This document shows positions 34,646-43,588 of a stretch of DNA of 64,000 nucleotides, in pieces. Location: assembly GCF_031200575.1 (NCBI RefSeq), contig NZ_CP133597.1, positions 186,001 through 250,000 on the forward strand, written 5' to 3'. Under the pieces are notes generated by a model. The model had not been told where the DNA came from, searched no databases, and saw only the letters and a program-made list of their open reading frames with translations. Source of the DNA: Ferroplasma sp. (lineage in GTDB: Archaea; Thermoplasmatota; Thermoplasmata; Thermoplasmatales; Thermoplasmataceae). How positions within the stretch are numbered: position 1 is the first letter of the stretch; every line of letters begins with the position of its first letter. Both the position numbers and the translations under genes were made by a program.

Positions 34646-35946
34646 TGACATTATTATTTTACCTTTCCCTGCTTATTTTTGCAGTTACACTTCTGATGGT
34701 TCTCATCAAACCCAGAAATATCGGAATCGGATATTCAGCAATGGCCGGTGCTGCCGTCACACTGGTTCTGGGTATTTCAACATTAAGAGATATAATACAG
34801 GTGTGGGATATAGTATGGAATGCGACATTCACATTCATAGCTGTAATTATCATCTCTCTGATACTTGATGAGGCAGGATTTTTTGAATACATAGCATACA
34901 AAATCGCAGTATATTCCAGGGGAGGTGGAAAAAAGCTCTTTATCCTGATAATACTTCTTGGATCACTTATATCCGCTGTTTTTGCCAATGACGGAACAGC
35001 GCTTATACTCACGCCTATTGTCTATTCCATACTCTACAGATCAGGCACCCCAAGAGACAGGATCCTGCCCTTCATAATGGCAACAGGCTTCATTGCAGAC
35101 ACATCCAGCATTCCATTTATAGTGAGCAACCTTGTAAACCTGGTCACTGCCGGCTATTTCCATATTACTTTTTCAAGATACACAGAAATCATGATGATTC
35201 CTGATGCCGTTTCTATTGCTGCAAGCATACTGGTTCTCTACCTGTATTACAGAAAAACCATAGTTAAGGATTTTCATATTGACATGAACTTTGACCCATC
35301 GTCATTTATAAAGGACAGGAGGATATTTACTCTTGCTTTTCCGCTTATAATATTGCTCATGATCCTGTATTTCGTTTCAGGATTCGTGGATGTACCAATT
35401 TCATTTATAGCAATTCCATTTGCCGTGTTTTTTTATGTGCTTGCAAGAACCGGCGGGAAAATTGATGCGAATCATGTGGTCAAAATTGCACCCTGGCAGG
35501 TGGTGTTCTTCTCCCTGGGGATGTATATAATAGTATTCGGTGTGAGTAATAATGGTCTTGATGGAGTATATATTAGCATACTGAATTACTTTACCATGTT
35601 TCCAGGACCTCTGCCGGTAATTTTCAGTGGATTTTTCTTTGCATTAAATGCCACCTTCATGAATAACCTGCCATCTGTTATGATCGGGGATATAGCGATA
35701 TCCGGCCTTGTACACCCCGGAGCCCTTATGTATGCAAATATTATAGGAAATGATATTGGCCCCAAGTTCACCCCAATCGGTTCACTGGCAACTCTACTGT
35801 GGATTTATACCCTGGAAAGAAAAAATGCAATCAAAATTTCCGTGGCATATTACATGAAAACCGGGTTTATACTGGCCGTCCCCGTGCTTTTTATGACCCT
35901 GTTATCGCTTTATCTGACATTAATGCTGGGAGGCCCAATCCCATGA
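34645..35946 (+). CDS. arsB: Arsenite efflux permease ArsB-like
   Basis: A 433-residue protein of the ion transporter (IT/ArsB) superfamily with about twelve helices. Diagnostic stretches are IISLILDEAGFFEY, VFANDGTALILTPIV, and the C-terminal FMNNLPSVMIG and NDIGPKFTPIGSLATLLW. It probably extrudes As(OH)3 with protons at low external pH. No ArsA ATPase is nearby, so it likely works as a secondary transporter. Start overlaps the arsR stop by one base. Confidence 0.88.
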   Translation: MTLLFYLSLLIFAVTLLMVLIKPRNIGIGYSAMAGAAVTLVLGISTLRDIIQVWDIVWNATFTFIAVIIISLILDEAGFFEYIAYKIAVYSRGGGKKLFILIILLGSLISAVFANDGTALILTPIVYSILYRSGTPRDRILPFIMATGFIADTSSIPFIVSNLVNLVTAGYFHITFSRYTEIMMIPDAVSIAASILVLYLYYRKTIVKDFHIDMNFDPSSFIKDRRIFTLAFPLIILLMILYFVSGFVDVPISFIAIPFAVFFYVLARTGGKIDANHVVKIAPWQVVFFSLGMYIIVFGVSNNGLDGVYISILNYFTMFPGPLPVIFSGFFFALNATFMNNLPSVMIGDIAISGLVHPGALMYANIIGNDIGPKFTPIGSLATLLWIYTLERKNAIKISVAYYMKTGFILAVPVLFMTLLSLYLTLMLGGPIP

Positions 35947-36047
35947 GCCATGAAGTAAAACGTTAAATTCGTAGGTAATAATTATCACGTGACGGAGATA
36001 TAATATGGCACTTGGTAATTTCTGCCCTTAGAAGGTCAAATGATGCG

Positions 36048-36075
36048 TCTGGCTGGTGGAGATTTATAAGCCAGA
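36048..36075. other. Seven-pair hairpin between convergent arsB and homocitrate synthase-like genes
   Basis: TCTGGCT at 36048-36054 pairs perfectly with AGCCAGA at 36069-36075, leaving a 14-base loop. It lies between the stops of two convergent genes, nine bases from that of the minus-strand gene. Archaeal termination generally relies on T-runs rather than hairpins and none follows here, so its role is unclear; it may protect a 3' end. Confidence 0.4.
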
Positions 36076-36083
36076 AAATTATT

Positions 36084-37205
36084 TCATTGTGTGTTTAATG
36101 AGCTTATAATTGATTTAAGGTCCTCATCCGAATAAACCATGTTGTTGTTCTTTATTTGGGCCAGAATTTTTGATAGCCCACTGTCGTTTAGATTAATGCC
36201 CATTGCCCTGAGTTTTTCACGAAGTGCGTGTTTTCCTGAATATTTATCAATTGTAAAGGAACGCTGCATGCCCAGCATCGCCGGATCCATAAATTCATAT
36301 GTGCTGGCATTGCTGATTATTCCATCCACGTGTACCCCTGACTTGTGGGTAAAAGCGTAGTCGCCTGTAATAGCATAATTTGGAGGCAGTTTTATGCCGC
36401 TGTATTCTTCAACTTTCCTGGAGATAGTTTTCATCATTAACAGATTTGCCGCATCTATATTCATATGGTACTTCATAAGCACGGCCATGACCTGGGTGGG
36501 TATTATGCCTACCCTCTCTCCGAGGCCATTGACAGTAGTGTGGACTATGCTTGCGCCAGATTCCAGCGCTGCAAGGCCGTTTGCAGGGGCCATCCCCATA
36601 TCATTATGCCCGTGGAAATCGTATTCAACGCCATTTATATCAGAGATGTTATTGAAAATGAATCTTGTTTTTTCCGGGGTAAGAACTCCCAGTGTATCCG
36701 CAATTGACACCCTGTCAGCACCTGCCTCCACAGCAGTTTTTATAATGTTTCTGAGAAAATTTATATCTGTTCTGGATGCATCCTCCGCTGTAAACCTTAC
36801 AGGAATACCTGTAGAGGCTGCATAGCTTATTGAATCATAAATAATGTCCATGGCCTCAGTCTTGCTTTTATGCGTTTTGTAGCGTAAATGCATGTCACTA
36901 ACCCCGTAAAAAATAGCAATTCTATCCACGTTCAAGGATGCTGCTGAATCAACATCTGAAGCCACAGCCCTGCTGTGCGCGATTATTTCTGATTTGATAA
37001 TACCGGATGCTTTCAAATCCATGATCTCCTTTATTGCAGAGTATATATCCTCTGACACCAGTGGATGCCCCGCCTCTATCATGGCCACTTTAGCATCTGA
37101 AAGCATTCTGGCAATTTCCACCCTCTGCCTTCTGTTGAAAAGCACACCCGGAGTTTGTTCCCCTTCCCTTAATGTTGAATCTAATATTCCTGCCTTTATA
37201 GCCAT
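36084..37205 (-). CDS. Homocitrate synthase-like DRE-TIM enzyme
   Basis: Condenses acetyl-CoA with a 2-oxoacid. DSTLREGEQTPG at residues 9-20 is the DRE-TIM signature; VRFTAEDASRTD, FHGHNDMGMA and HKSGVHVDGI ... STYEF resemble homocitrate synthases of the LysS/NifV group more than LeuA. At 373 residues it lacks the LeuA C-terminal regulatory domain, so it would not be feedback regulated in the LeuA manner. Citramalate synthase or AksA-like activity are alternatives. Together with the LysN-like and aconitase-like genes it suggests alpha-aminoadipate lysine synthesis. Confidence 0.82.
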   Translation of the reverse strand: MAIKAGILDSTLREGEQTPGVLFNRRQRVEIARMLSDAKVAMIEAGHPLVSEDIYSAIKEIMDLKASGIIKSEIIAHSRAVASDVDSAASLNVDRIAIFYGVSDMHLRYKTHKSKTEAMDIIYDSISYAASTGIPVRFTAEDASRTDINFLRNIIKTAVEAGADRVSIADTLGVLTPEKTRFIFNNISDINGVEYDFHGHNDMGMAPANGLAALESGASIVHTTVNGLGERVGIIPTQVMAVLMKYHMNIDAANLLMMKTISRKVEEYSGIKLPPNYAITGDYAFTHKSGVHVDGIISNASTYEFMDPAMLGMQRSFTIDKYSGKHALREKLRAMGINLNDSGLSKILAQIKNNNMVYSDEDLKSIISSLNTQ

Positions 37206-37325
37206 ATTATCAAAAGTATATTAAAAACAAATAAATAAAATTTTCGTATTATTTTTACTAATTTCGTATTAACACTATTCTGATTCTAGAAAAAAGGATT
37301 TTAACCAGTTTTTATTACATGAACC

Positions 37326-38297
37326 ATGATACTGGCAGTGGATGGGGGAGGTACTAAAACAGTCGCAATAATAGTTGATGAAAATTCTGGAAAATTAATG
37401 GGGGCCGGAGTTTCAGGACCCAGCAATGTAAGGAGTGTTACTGCTGTTACCTCCAGAAAAAATATACTCAAGGCCATAAAAAACGCAGAAAAGATGGCCG
37501 GAATGGTTCAGATTTCTGATTCCATTTACGGGATAGCTGGATACGGAGATTCCATAGCTGCGACGGCAGAAATCAATTCTATAATAGAATCAATAGATAA
37601 GCTGTCTCCTGCAAATCCTGTAATAACAAACGATGGGGGGGCTGCTGCATATCTAGTCACAATGGGCAATGATGGAATAGTAACTGCAGTAGGCACCGGG
37701 TCTGTTGGCGCATATATTAAAGACGGAGTGCTGCACAGGGTCGGAGGATGGAGCTACCTGACTGATGATGCTGCTTCAGGGTACTGGATTGCCAGAAAGG
37801 GGCTGGAAATGGCAGAAAAGAGCTATGATGGCTTCATTGAAAAAACCACGCTTATTCAAAAATTTGAGGATTACTTTAAACTGCCATTACGTGACCTTGT
37901 TGCTGATATGGAGTCGCATTTCAATAAGAGGATTATGGCTTCACTGGCAATGATAGTTGACAGGGCTGCAATGGAAGGAGATCAAATTTCAAATAATGTC
38001 ATGGAACTTGCAGCGAAGGAGATAGAAATTATGATAGACGGCATGAAAACAAAATTTGATATTCCTGTTAACACCGGATGCGTTGGAGGAGTTATGCAAT
38101 CTTCAAAAATAAGTGAACTGCTTACAAATAAATATGAAAATTTAAAAATTTTTTATGGTTACCACGTTGCCATCGGAAATGCAATGCGGCTCATGAATAA
38201 ACGTGATGAACATACGAGGGATTCCCTTGTTTCACAGCTTGATGAGACAATACCGAAATTATCAAGGACTGAAAAAGATTTATTATTTATCAAATAA
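37326..38297 (+). CDS. BadF/BadG-type sugar or sugar-acid kinase
   Basis: ASKHA-fold kinase, 323 residues. AVDGGGTKT at residues 4-12 is the phosphate 1 motif; TNDGGAAAY and VTAVGTGSVGAYI supply connect and phosphate 2. The family includes N-acetylglucosamine kinase. A 2-keto-3-deoxygluconate kinase of Thermoplasma has been described as a separate kinase class; I believe, but cannot confirm here, that it is of this fold. Ferroplasma-type archaea use a nonphosphorylative Entner-Doudoroff route, so a KDG or glucosamine role is possible. Confidence 0.75.
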   Translation: MILAVDGGGTKTVAIIVDENSGKLMGAGVSGPSNVRSVTAVTSRKNILKAIKNAEKMAGMVQISDSIYGIAGYGDSIAATAEINSIIESIDKLSPANPVITNDGGAAAYLVTMGNDGIVTAVGTGSVGAYIKDGVLHRVGGWSYLTDDAASGYWIARKGLEMAEKSYDGFIEKTTLIQKFEDYFKLPLRDLVADMESHFNKRIMASLAMIVDRAAMEGDQISNNVMELAAKEIEIMIDGMKTKFDIPVNTGCVGGVMQSSKISELLTNKYENLKIFYGYHVAIGNAMRLMNKRDEHTRDSLVSQLDETIPKLSRTEKDLLFIK

Positions 38298-38318
38298 TAT
38301 CTTTTTTTAAAAAGATAT
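38297..38318. promoter_or_regulatory. Perfect ten-base inverted repeat between kinase and padR
   Basis: ATATCTTTTT and AAAAAGATAT are separated by TT. It begins at the kinase stop and ends just before the padR TATA. It can act as a T-rich terminator for the kinase gene and also as part of the padR promoter region. Confidence 0.45.
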
Positions 38319-38323
38319 ATATA

Positions 38324-38340
38324 AATACAATATATGTATT
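38324..38340. promoter_or_regulatory. Likely PadR operator
   Basis: AATACA and TGTATT are perfectly inverted across five bases. The element overlaps the end of the TATA box (ATATATAA at 38317-38324) and covers the expected transcription start of padR, ten bases before its ATG. PadR proteins are dimeric and usually repress their own operon from such a site, so autoregulation is the natural reading. Confidence 0.5.
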
Positions 38341-38349
38341 ATTAGTGCG

Positions 38350-38766
38350 ATGAAATACCATCTATCTGATATGCTAATACTGGAGCAGGTCTCCACAGAA
38401 CCTAAAAAACCGTACAGAATAATTAAGGGCATTATTTTAAAATTCCAGATGGATTATAAACCGAGCACCGGTATGATATACCCGGCTATAGATCGCCTGA
38501 TCCGGGCAGGATTCATAAAAAAAACACCGGAGGGGTTTATAATAACGGAGGCAGGGAAGAAATACCGCAAAGACAACCAGGAAAACTATGATATTCTCAC
38601 ATCAAACTTTATGGATAACAAGCTCTTTTTCAGAAACCTGAGAAAAGCCATAAAAGATTTGATCAACAGCATCAAAGAGGCTGACAAGGAATATATAAAA
38701 TCGCACCAGGATGAAATAATAGAACAGATAGGCAATATTGCTGAGAAAGTTAGAAAAAGGGGATGA
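38350..38766 (+). CDS. PadR family transcriptional regulator
   Basis: A winged-helix repressor of 138 residues. LSDMLILEQV opens the DNA-binding domain, and the PSTGMIYPAIDRLIRAGFIKK helix-wing stretch is the PadR signature. A helical C-terminal dimerisation region (residues 85-138) is rich in Lys and Glu. It leads an operon with an ABC exporter (ATPase and permease), the usual partner of PadR in multidrug or lipid-stress response. The palindrome at 38324-38340 is its probable operator. Confidence 0.88.
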   Translation: MKYHLSDMLILEQVSTEPKKPYRIIKGIILKFQMDYKPSTGMIYPAIDRLIRAGFIKKTPEGFIITEAGKKYRKDNQENYDILTSNFMDNKLFFRNLRKAIKDLINSIKEADKEYIKSHQDEIIEQIGNIAEKVRKRG

Positions 38767-38773
38767 ACAGAAA

Positions 38774-39757
38774 ATGGAATACAGTATTGAGATAGATAAA
38801 TTAACAAAAATATTTAACGGCAAGGTTAAGGCAGTGGATGCTGTTAGCCTTAAAATTAAGAAAGGCGAAATATACGGGTTGCTGGGGCAGAATGGGGCAG
38901 GGAAATCAACACTGATAAAAATGCTTACAGGAAGCCTGAAACCAACATCCGGTTCTGCAAAAATTGCCGGCTTTGACCTCATGGACGATTCAATGAAAAT
39001 CAGGAGGATAACCGGGGTTGTTCCACAGGACCTTACCACGGATGGAGATTTGAGCGGGAGGGAAAATTTGAAGCTTATCGCCGATCTGTATGATATACCT
39101 AAGAAAGAGGCACTTGAAAGAATAGATGTTCTCCTTCATATGGTGGATCTTTACGACGTCAGGGATAGACATGCTGAAAATTATTCTGGTGGTATGAGAA
39201 AAAGGCTGGAACTTGCCTGCGGGCTAATGAATACTCCTGAAGTCCTGTTTCTTGATGAGCCTACCCTCGGACTTGATGTAACAACCAGGGAACACCTGTG
39301 GAAATATATAAGGGCAGTACAGAAAGAGTTCGGAATCACCATAATACTTACCTCACACTATCTGGATGAGGTGGATGCGCTGGCCAATGAACTTTCAATT
39401 ATAGATCACGGTAAAATTGTGATATCCGGAACATCTGATGAGTTAAAGAAGAGCCTCAAGGGAGATATAATTACCCTGAGGGTTAAATCTAATAAAGAGT
39501 ATGAAGTGCTTCAGGGTTTCCCGGAGGCAATAGAAATAAAACGCATGGAAACTGGAGATATAAGGATGAAGGTCAATAATTCAGATGAGGTGCTCCCCAA
39601 ATTGATGAAGTTCCTTTCTGGACACGGTATTTCACCAGAATCGATCAATATAAGGAAACCATCACTGGACGAGGTTTTTATAGAGTATACAGGAAGGAAC
39701 ATTGACTCCGAGGCGGGCAATGTTGACTATGCTAAATTAATGATGACGAGGAGATAA
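38774..39757 (+). CDS. ABC exporter ATP-binding protein, DrrA-like
   Basis: The nucleotide-binding subunit, about 327 residues. Walker A GQNGAGKST, the signature YSGGMRKRLELA, Walker B VLFLDEPTLGLD and the H-loop TSHYLDEVD are all intact. The C-terminal extension after residue 215 is typical of DrrA-type drug and lipid exporters. I place the start at the ATG at 38774 (MEYSIEIDKL); the frame is open to 38738. It is followed two bases later by its permease. Confidence 0.93.
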   Translation: MEYSIEIDKLTKIFNGKVKAVDAVSLKIKKGEIYGLLGQNGAGKSTLIKMLTGSLKPTSGSAKIAGFDLMDDSMKIRRITGVVPQDLTTDGDLSGRENLKLIADLYDIPKKEALERIDVLLHMVDLYDVRDRHAENYSGGMRKRLELACGLMNTPEVLFLDEPTLGLDVTTREHLWKYIRAVQKEFGITIILTSHYLDEVDALANELSIIDHGKIVISGTSDELKKSLKGDIITLRVKSNKEYEVLQGFPEAIEIKRMETGDIRMKVNNSDEVLPKLMKFLSGHGISPESINIRKPSLDEVFIEYTGRNIDSEAGNVDYAKLMMTRR

Positions 39758-39759
39758 AG

Positions 39760-40563
39760 ATGGGCGGTTTGATTCCCCTTACTGTAAGGGATTTAAAAAG
39801 ATGGTACAGAAATCCGGTTTCAGCTGTGGTTGGGGTTATCCAACCTATATTCTGGATTGTTCTTTTCGGCAGTGCCTTTGATATAGCCAAATTCGGGGGG
39901 GCTGCTTCTTCGGCTTTCTTCGAGGGTGCCCCGGATTATATTACATATCTTATGGGCGGAATACTCACCATAATCGGACTTTTCACCGGCATGTTCTCCG
40001 GTGTCAATATAATATGGGACAGGAGGCTGGGAATACTCCAGAGATTCCTGATAGCACCAATTAACAGGGCATCCATAGTATTCTCCAGGATACTTTCATC
40101 CGTTGTGAGGATCCTTGTCCAGATAGTTATACTGTTTATAGTTGCCTTCCTTATACCGGACGGGCTCAAGCTTCAGCACGGCATAGACGCTCTGGATATA
40201 GTTGTTATAGTTTCTGCGGTGCTTATGATTTCATTTATATTTTCATCGCTTTTCAGCATTATTGCAGTTCGTACCACAAAGATGGAATCAGTATTCGGAA
40301 TAGTAAACCTGATCAACCTCCCTCTTATGTTTGCAAGCTTTGCAATGTTTCCCCCGGACCTGATGGCTGGATGGCTGGAGCATGTTGCAAGGTACAACCC
40401 AGTATCGTGGTCTGCACAGTCCATAAGGATGGTTATTATAAACGGAACTCTTAACTCGGGGCAGGCACACACCGTACTTGTCTATATGATGGGGCTGCTG
40501 GCGCTGACCGTTTTTATGCTGGTCATAACATACGTTGTATCAAACAAGGAAATACGGGAATAA
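39760..40563 (+). CDS. ABC-2 type permease
   Basis: Membrane partner of the preceding ATPase, 267 residues with six hydrophobic segments. The sequence LTVRDLKRWYRNPVS at the N-terminus and WDRRLGILQRFLIAPINR in the first cytoplasmic loop are the ABC2 (DrrB/NodJ) family motifs. ATPase and permease probably each dimerise. The gene ends directly against the convergent UMP kinase stop. Confidence 0.92.
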   Translation: MGGLIPLTVRDLKRWYRNPVSAVVGVIQPIFWIVLFGSAFDIAKFGGAASSAFFEGAPDYITYLMGGILTIIGLFTGMFSGVNIIWDRRLGILQRFLIAPINRASIVFSRILSSVVRILVQIVILFIVAFLIPDGLKLQHGIDALDIVVIVSAVLMISFIFSSLFSIIAVRTTKMESVFGIVNLINLPLMFASFAMFPPDLMAGWLEHVARYNPVSWSAQSIRMVIINGTLNSGQAHTVLVYMMGLLALTVFMLVITYVVSNKEIRE

Positions 40564-41241
40564 TCAGTGAATCACTGTCCCATCACATTTTTTATTATAA
40601 AGAATATCTTTATACTCGTTTAAGTTAAAACCGTTTACCACGAATATTTTTATTCCTGCCCTTTTGGCTATGGTCAGGGATGTTATGTCCATAAAAACGT
40701 TTGTTCCGGCTCCAGTTGAGTTCTGTATGGAAAGGGAAATAGCATCATTATATGATAATTCTGAGTATTTTATCGCATCAGGGTCTGTCTTTGGATCTGC
40801 AGAGTATACCCCGTCAACAGAGGTTGCGTTTATAAGTATTTTTGATCCTATTCTCTCTGCAAGGAGGGTTGACACAGTATCTGTTGTATGCCCGGGTTCT
40901 GTGCCTCCCATGACAACATATCTGTAATTATGTATCATCTCTGCAGCATCGTTGATTGTTGTGGGGATTTTTGAATTTACGTCATCAAAAAAGGTTGTCA
41001 TGGCAAGTGCATTTATTCTGGTTGCATTTATGCCTATCTCATCCAGTATGTTGTCATTGACATTATATTTTTTTAAATCAGATATATACGTTCTTGCGAG
41101 CTTCCCGCCGCCTACAACTATCCCGAATTTATCGTATGTGGAAATAAGCTTCATTGTTTCAGAAAATTTTTCCATTAGTTCCAGATTAAGCCTATCCTTT
41201 GATATTATTGATCCGCCAAGTGATATAACAACACTATTCAT
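40564..41241 (-). CDS. pyrH: Uridylate kinase
   Basis: Phosphorylates UMP to UDP. Amino-acid kinase fold of 225 residues: [13 protein letters not shown] at the N-terminus, [28 protein letters not shown], and [18 protein letters not shown]. These match the short archaeal form, hexameric in known structures. It diverges from prf1, with 42 bases between the two starts. Its 3' end abuts the ABC permease. Confidence 0.95.
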   Translation of the reverse strand: MNSVVISLGGSIISKDRLNLELMEKFSETMKLISTYDKFGIVVGGGKLARTYISDLKKYNVNDNILDEIGINATRINALAMTTFFDDVNSKIPTTINDAAEMIHNYRYVVMGGTEPGHTTDTVSTLLAERIGSKILINATSVDGVYSADPKTDPDAIKYSELSYNDAISLSIQNSTGAGTNVFMDITSLTIAKRAGIKIFVVNGFNLNEYKDILYNKKCDGTVIH

Positions 41242-41283
41242 TTGATTTCATTAAGGTTAAATATTATTATAAAATTTTCTATA

Positions 41284-42522
41284 ATGGACGACGAGGATTA
41301 TAAACGCTACGAATTTAGAAAAGCCATGGAGGAGCTGTCTGAACTCCATGGGCGTGGAACGGAATTAATATCACTTTATATTCCTCCCGACAAGCAAATT
41401 TCTGATGTTGTACAGTATTTAAGGGAGGAGTTCTCTACATCTTCAAACATAAAATCAAAAACCACCAGGAAGAATGTACTGGGTGCGATAGAATCGATAA
41501 TGTCCCGATTAAAGTACTATAAACAGCCACCTGAGCATGGCCTGGTCTTCTTTGTGGGGCATGTTGCAACACGAGGGGATCAGACAGAGATGTACACAAA
41601 AATTATAGAACCGCCACAGCCAATCCAGACTTTCCTTTATAAATGTGATTCCAGCTTTCACCTGGAGCAGCTCACTGACCAGCTCAGGGAAAAGGAACTG
41701 TACGGGCTTATTGTAATAGACCGAAAGGAATCCACAATAGGATTCTTGAAGGGCACAAAAATTGAGGTTGTGGATTACGAGTATTCTCTTGTGCCGAGCA
41801 AGCACAGGCAGGGAGGGCAGTCATCGCGAAGGTTTGAGAGGCTTATAGAAATAGCAGCAAATGAGTTCTTCAAAAAAATGGGAGATATAGCAAACAGCAC
41901 ATTCATGCCAGTGATAAAGGATATAATCACCATATTTGTTGGTGGTCCCGGGGCAACCAAGGAGTATTTTATTGAAAAGGATTATCTCAGAAATGAAGTG
42001 AAGGAAAAAATAAAGGATCTTTTTGATATAGGATATACTGATGAATCAGGGCTGCGAGAGCTTGTGGAAAAGGCATCAGAATCAATAAAAGACATGCGTA
42101 TTACACGTGAAAAGGACATAATAAATAGATTTCTCAGGGAAATAAAAAAATCTGATGGCGGACTGGGTGTATACGGTGAGGAGGCAATAGTGAATGCCCT
42201 GAAAATGAAGAACCTTGAACTGCTTATAGTGTCAGATAGCATAAGGAAAAGGAAATACTTTTACCGATGCCCCACATGCAATATGGAGAAAACATTTACG
42301 TCTGAACCCACTGAACAGCCGGTATGCGATAATGATGGCACACCCATGAACTTTGAAAAGGAGGACGATTTCATAGAAGACCTTTATAAAATGGCTGAAG
42401 AGGCTGGAACAAAGGTTGAGATGGTATCAGAGGACAGTGACGAGGGAAGGCTGTTGAAAACGGCTTTCGGTGGAGTTGCAGGTATACTCAGGTATGTCCC
42501 GGAAAATCAGATCAGCATGTAA
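41284..42522 (+). CDS. prf1: Peptide chain release factor aRF1
   Basis: Recognises all three stop codons and triggers peptide release. The decoding loop reads NIKS within [13 protein letters not shown] in domain 1, and the catalytic GGQ lies in [11 protein letters not shown] in domain 2; domain 3 has the zinc-like minidomain CPTCNM ... CDND. The product from the ATG at 41284 has 412 residues, the normal archaeal length. TATA-like GTTAAATATT is 23 bases before that ATG, which rules out an upstream in-frame start. Confidence 0.97.
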   Translation: MDDEDYKRYEFRKAMEELSELHGRGTELISLYIPPDKQISDVVQYLREEFSTSSNIKSKTTRKNVLGAIESIMSRLKYYKQPPEHGLVFFVGHVATRGDQTEMYTKIIEPPQPIQTFLYKCDSSFHLEQLTDQLREKELYGLIVIDRKESTIGFLKGTKIEVVDYEYSLVPSKHRQGGQSSRRFERLIEIAANEFFKKMGDIANSTFMPVIKDIITIFVGGPGATKEYFIEKDYLRNEVKEKIKDLFDIGYTDESGLRELVEKASESIKDMRITREKDIINRFLREIKKSDGGLGVYGEEAIVNALKMKNLELLIVSDSIRKRKYFYRCPTCNMEKTFTSEPTEQPVCDNDGTPMNFEKEDDFIEDLYKMAEEAGTKVEMVSEDSDEGRLLKTAFGGVAGILRYVPENQISM

Positions 42523-42598
42523 TAGACCGGTAAACCTTAAAACCTGGGTACACAATACACTTCAAAAAATAATAAATATAAATTTGCCATAAAAGACG

Positions 42599-43588
42599 GT
42601 GAATCCATTCTTCCTCTTTTTCAAAAAATTTAGGAAGTATTCGAGAAACCACATAATAAAGGCTTCTATTTTATCCGTAGCTGTTATAATTTATTCAGTA
42701 TTCAGCGAGTTTTATATTGAAAATCCAGTACCCTCAAGTGGCATCCATAACTTATTCACCAGTTTATGGTGGACAATGCAGACAATTACAACCGTGGGTT
42801 ACGGTGATACTCCTGTTTACGGGCTTTTAGGAAGGACAAATGGAATGGTTATAATGGTGGTGGGCATAGGTTCCCTTGGATACCTTACAGCAGGGATAAC
42901 CAGCATGCTCATAGATATAAGATTGTCTTCAAAACTAGGTGATAGAATGGCCACTGAAAAAAAGCATATAATCCTGTGCAATTACAATGAAAGCACGAAA
43001 AAGGTTCTTGACAAAATAAAGAATGATGGCATAGATATAGTAATCCTTAATGAGAATGAGGTTAAAGGCGATAATGAATATACCTTCGTCAAGGGGAGTT
43101 TTTTAAGGGAAAATGACCTTATAAAGGCGGGGATAAAAAAGGCATCCTCTGTGATTATATTCTCCAGGGAGGAGGACAGGGATCAGATGGCAATGGATGC
43201 TGAAACAATTTTATCGGCCATGATAATAAGGAAATTGAATCCCAGAATAAGAATAATAGGAGAGATTCTGAACCCGGATAGCCGTATACATGCTTCAGGC
43301 TTTATGGACGATATTGTAATAAAAGGAGATGTGTCTTCCATGCTGATATATTCCTCCATAATGATACCCGGAATTCCACAGTTCATAAACGAACTTCTTG
43401 CCGGGAATAATATCGGTGAGGAGGATATTGATGAGAGCTATATCAATAAGACATACAGGGAATTTGTATCCGCAATGGAAAAGGACGATAAAATAGTGCT
43501 GGGATTCAGAAAGGACGATAAAATAGTGCTGAGAAAAATTTCTGATGAAAAAATAGGTTCTGGGAGTTATATTTTTATAAAAAATTGA
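42599..43588 (+). CDS. Potassium channel with RCK/TrkA domains, second copy
   Basis: Same architecture as the channel at 14938: two helices around TVGYGD (residues 65-70), then an RCK N domain opening with HIILCNYNEST near 123 and a TrkA-C domain at the end. Again CNYN replaces GxGxxG. The start is GTG; an AATAAATA block lies about 24 bases upstream, fitting a leaderless GTG start. Near the C-terminus a 30-base in-frame tandem duplication repeats KDDKIVL. The two channels differ enough to be distinct subtypes, not recent duplicates. Confidence 0.9.
   Translation: MNPFFLFFKKFRKYSRNHIIKASILSVAVIIYSVFSEFYIENPVPSSGIHNLFTSLWWTMQTITTVGYGDTPVYGLLGRTNGMVIMVVGIGSLGYLTAGITSMLIDIRLSSKLGDRMATEKKHIILCNYNESTKKVLDKIKNDGIDIVILNENEVKGDNEYTFVKGSFLRENDLIKAGIKKASSVIIFSREEDRDQMAMDAETILSAMIIRKLNPRIRIIGEILNPDSRIHASGFMDDIVIKGDVSSMLIYSSIMIPGIPQFINELLAGNNIGEEDIDESYINKTYREFVSAMEKDDKIVLGFRKDDKIVLRKISDEKIGSGSYIFIKN
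43481..43540 (+). repeat. 30-base tandem duplication inside the second K+ channel gene
   Basis: Bases 43481-43501 are repeated exactly at 43511-43531, with period 30. In protein it doubles KDDKIVL in the TrkA-C domain without breaking the frame. The exact match shows that the duplication is recent. Confidence 0.85.

Noticed and set aside
34581-34868. Open frame overlapping arsR end and arsB start
   Set aside because: In another frame of arsB; arsR/arsB junction with one shared base explains the sequence fully.
35947-36083. Possible IS remnant or duplicate of the 30307 island near 36000
   Set aside because: A weak similarity (TAATATGGCACTTGG versus TAATGGCGTTGGG) does not extend; no terminal repeats or transposase pieces are visible.
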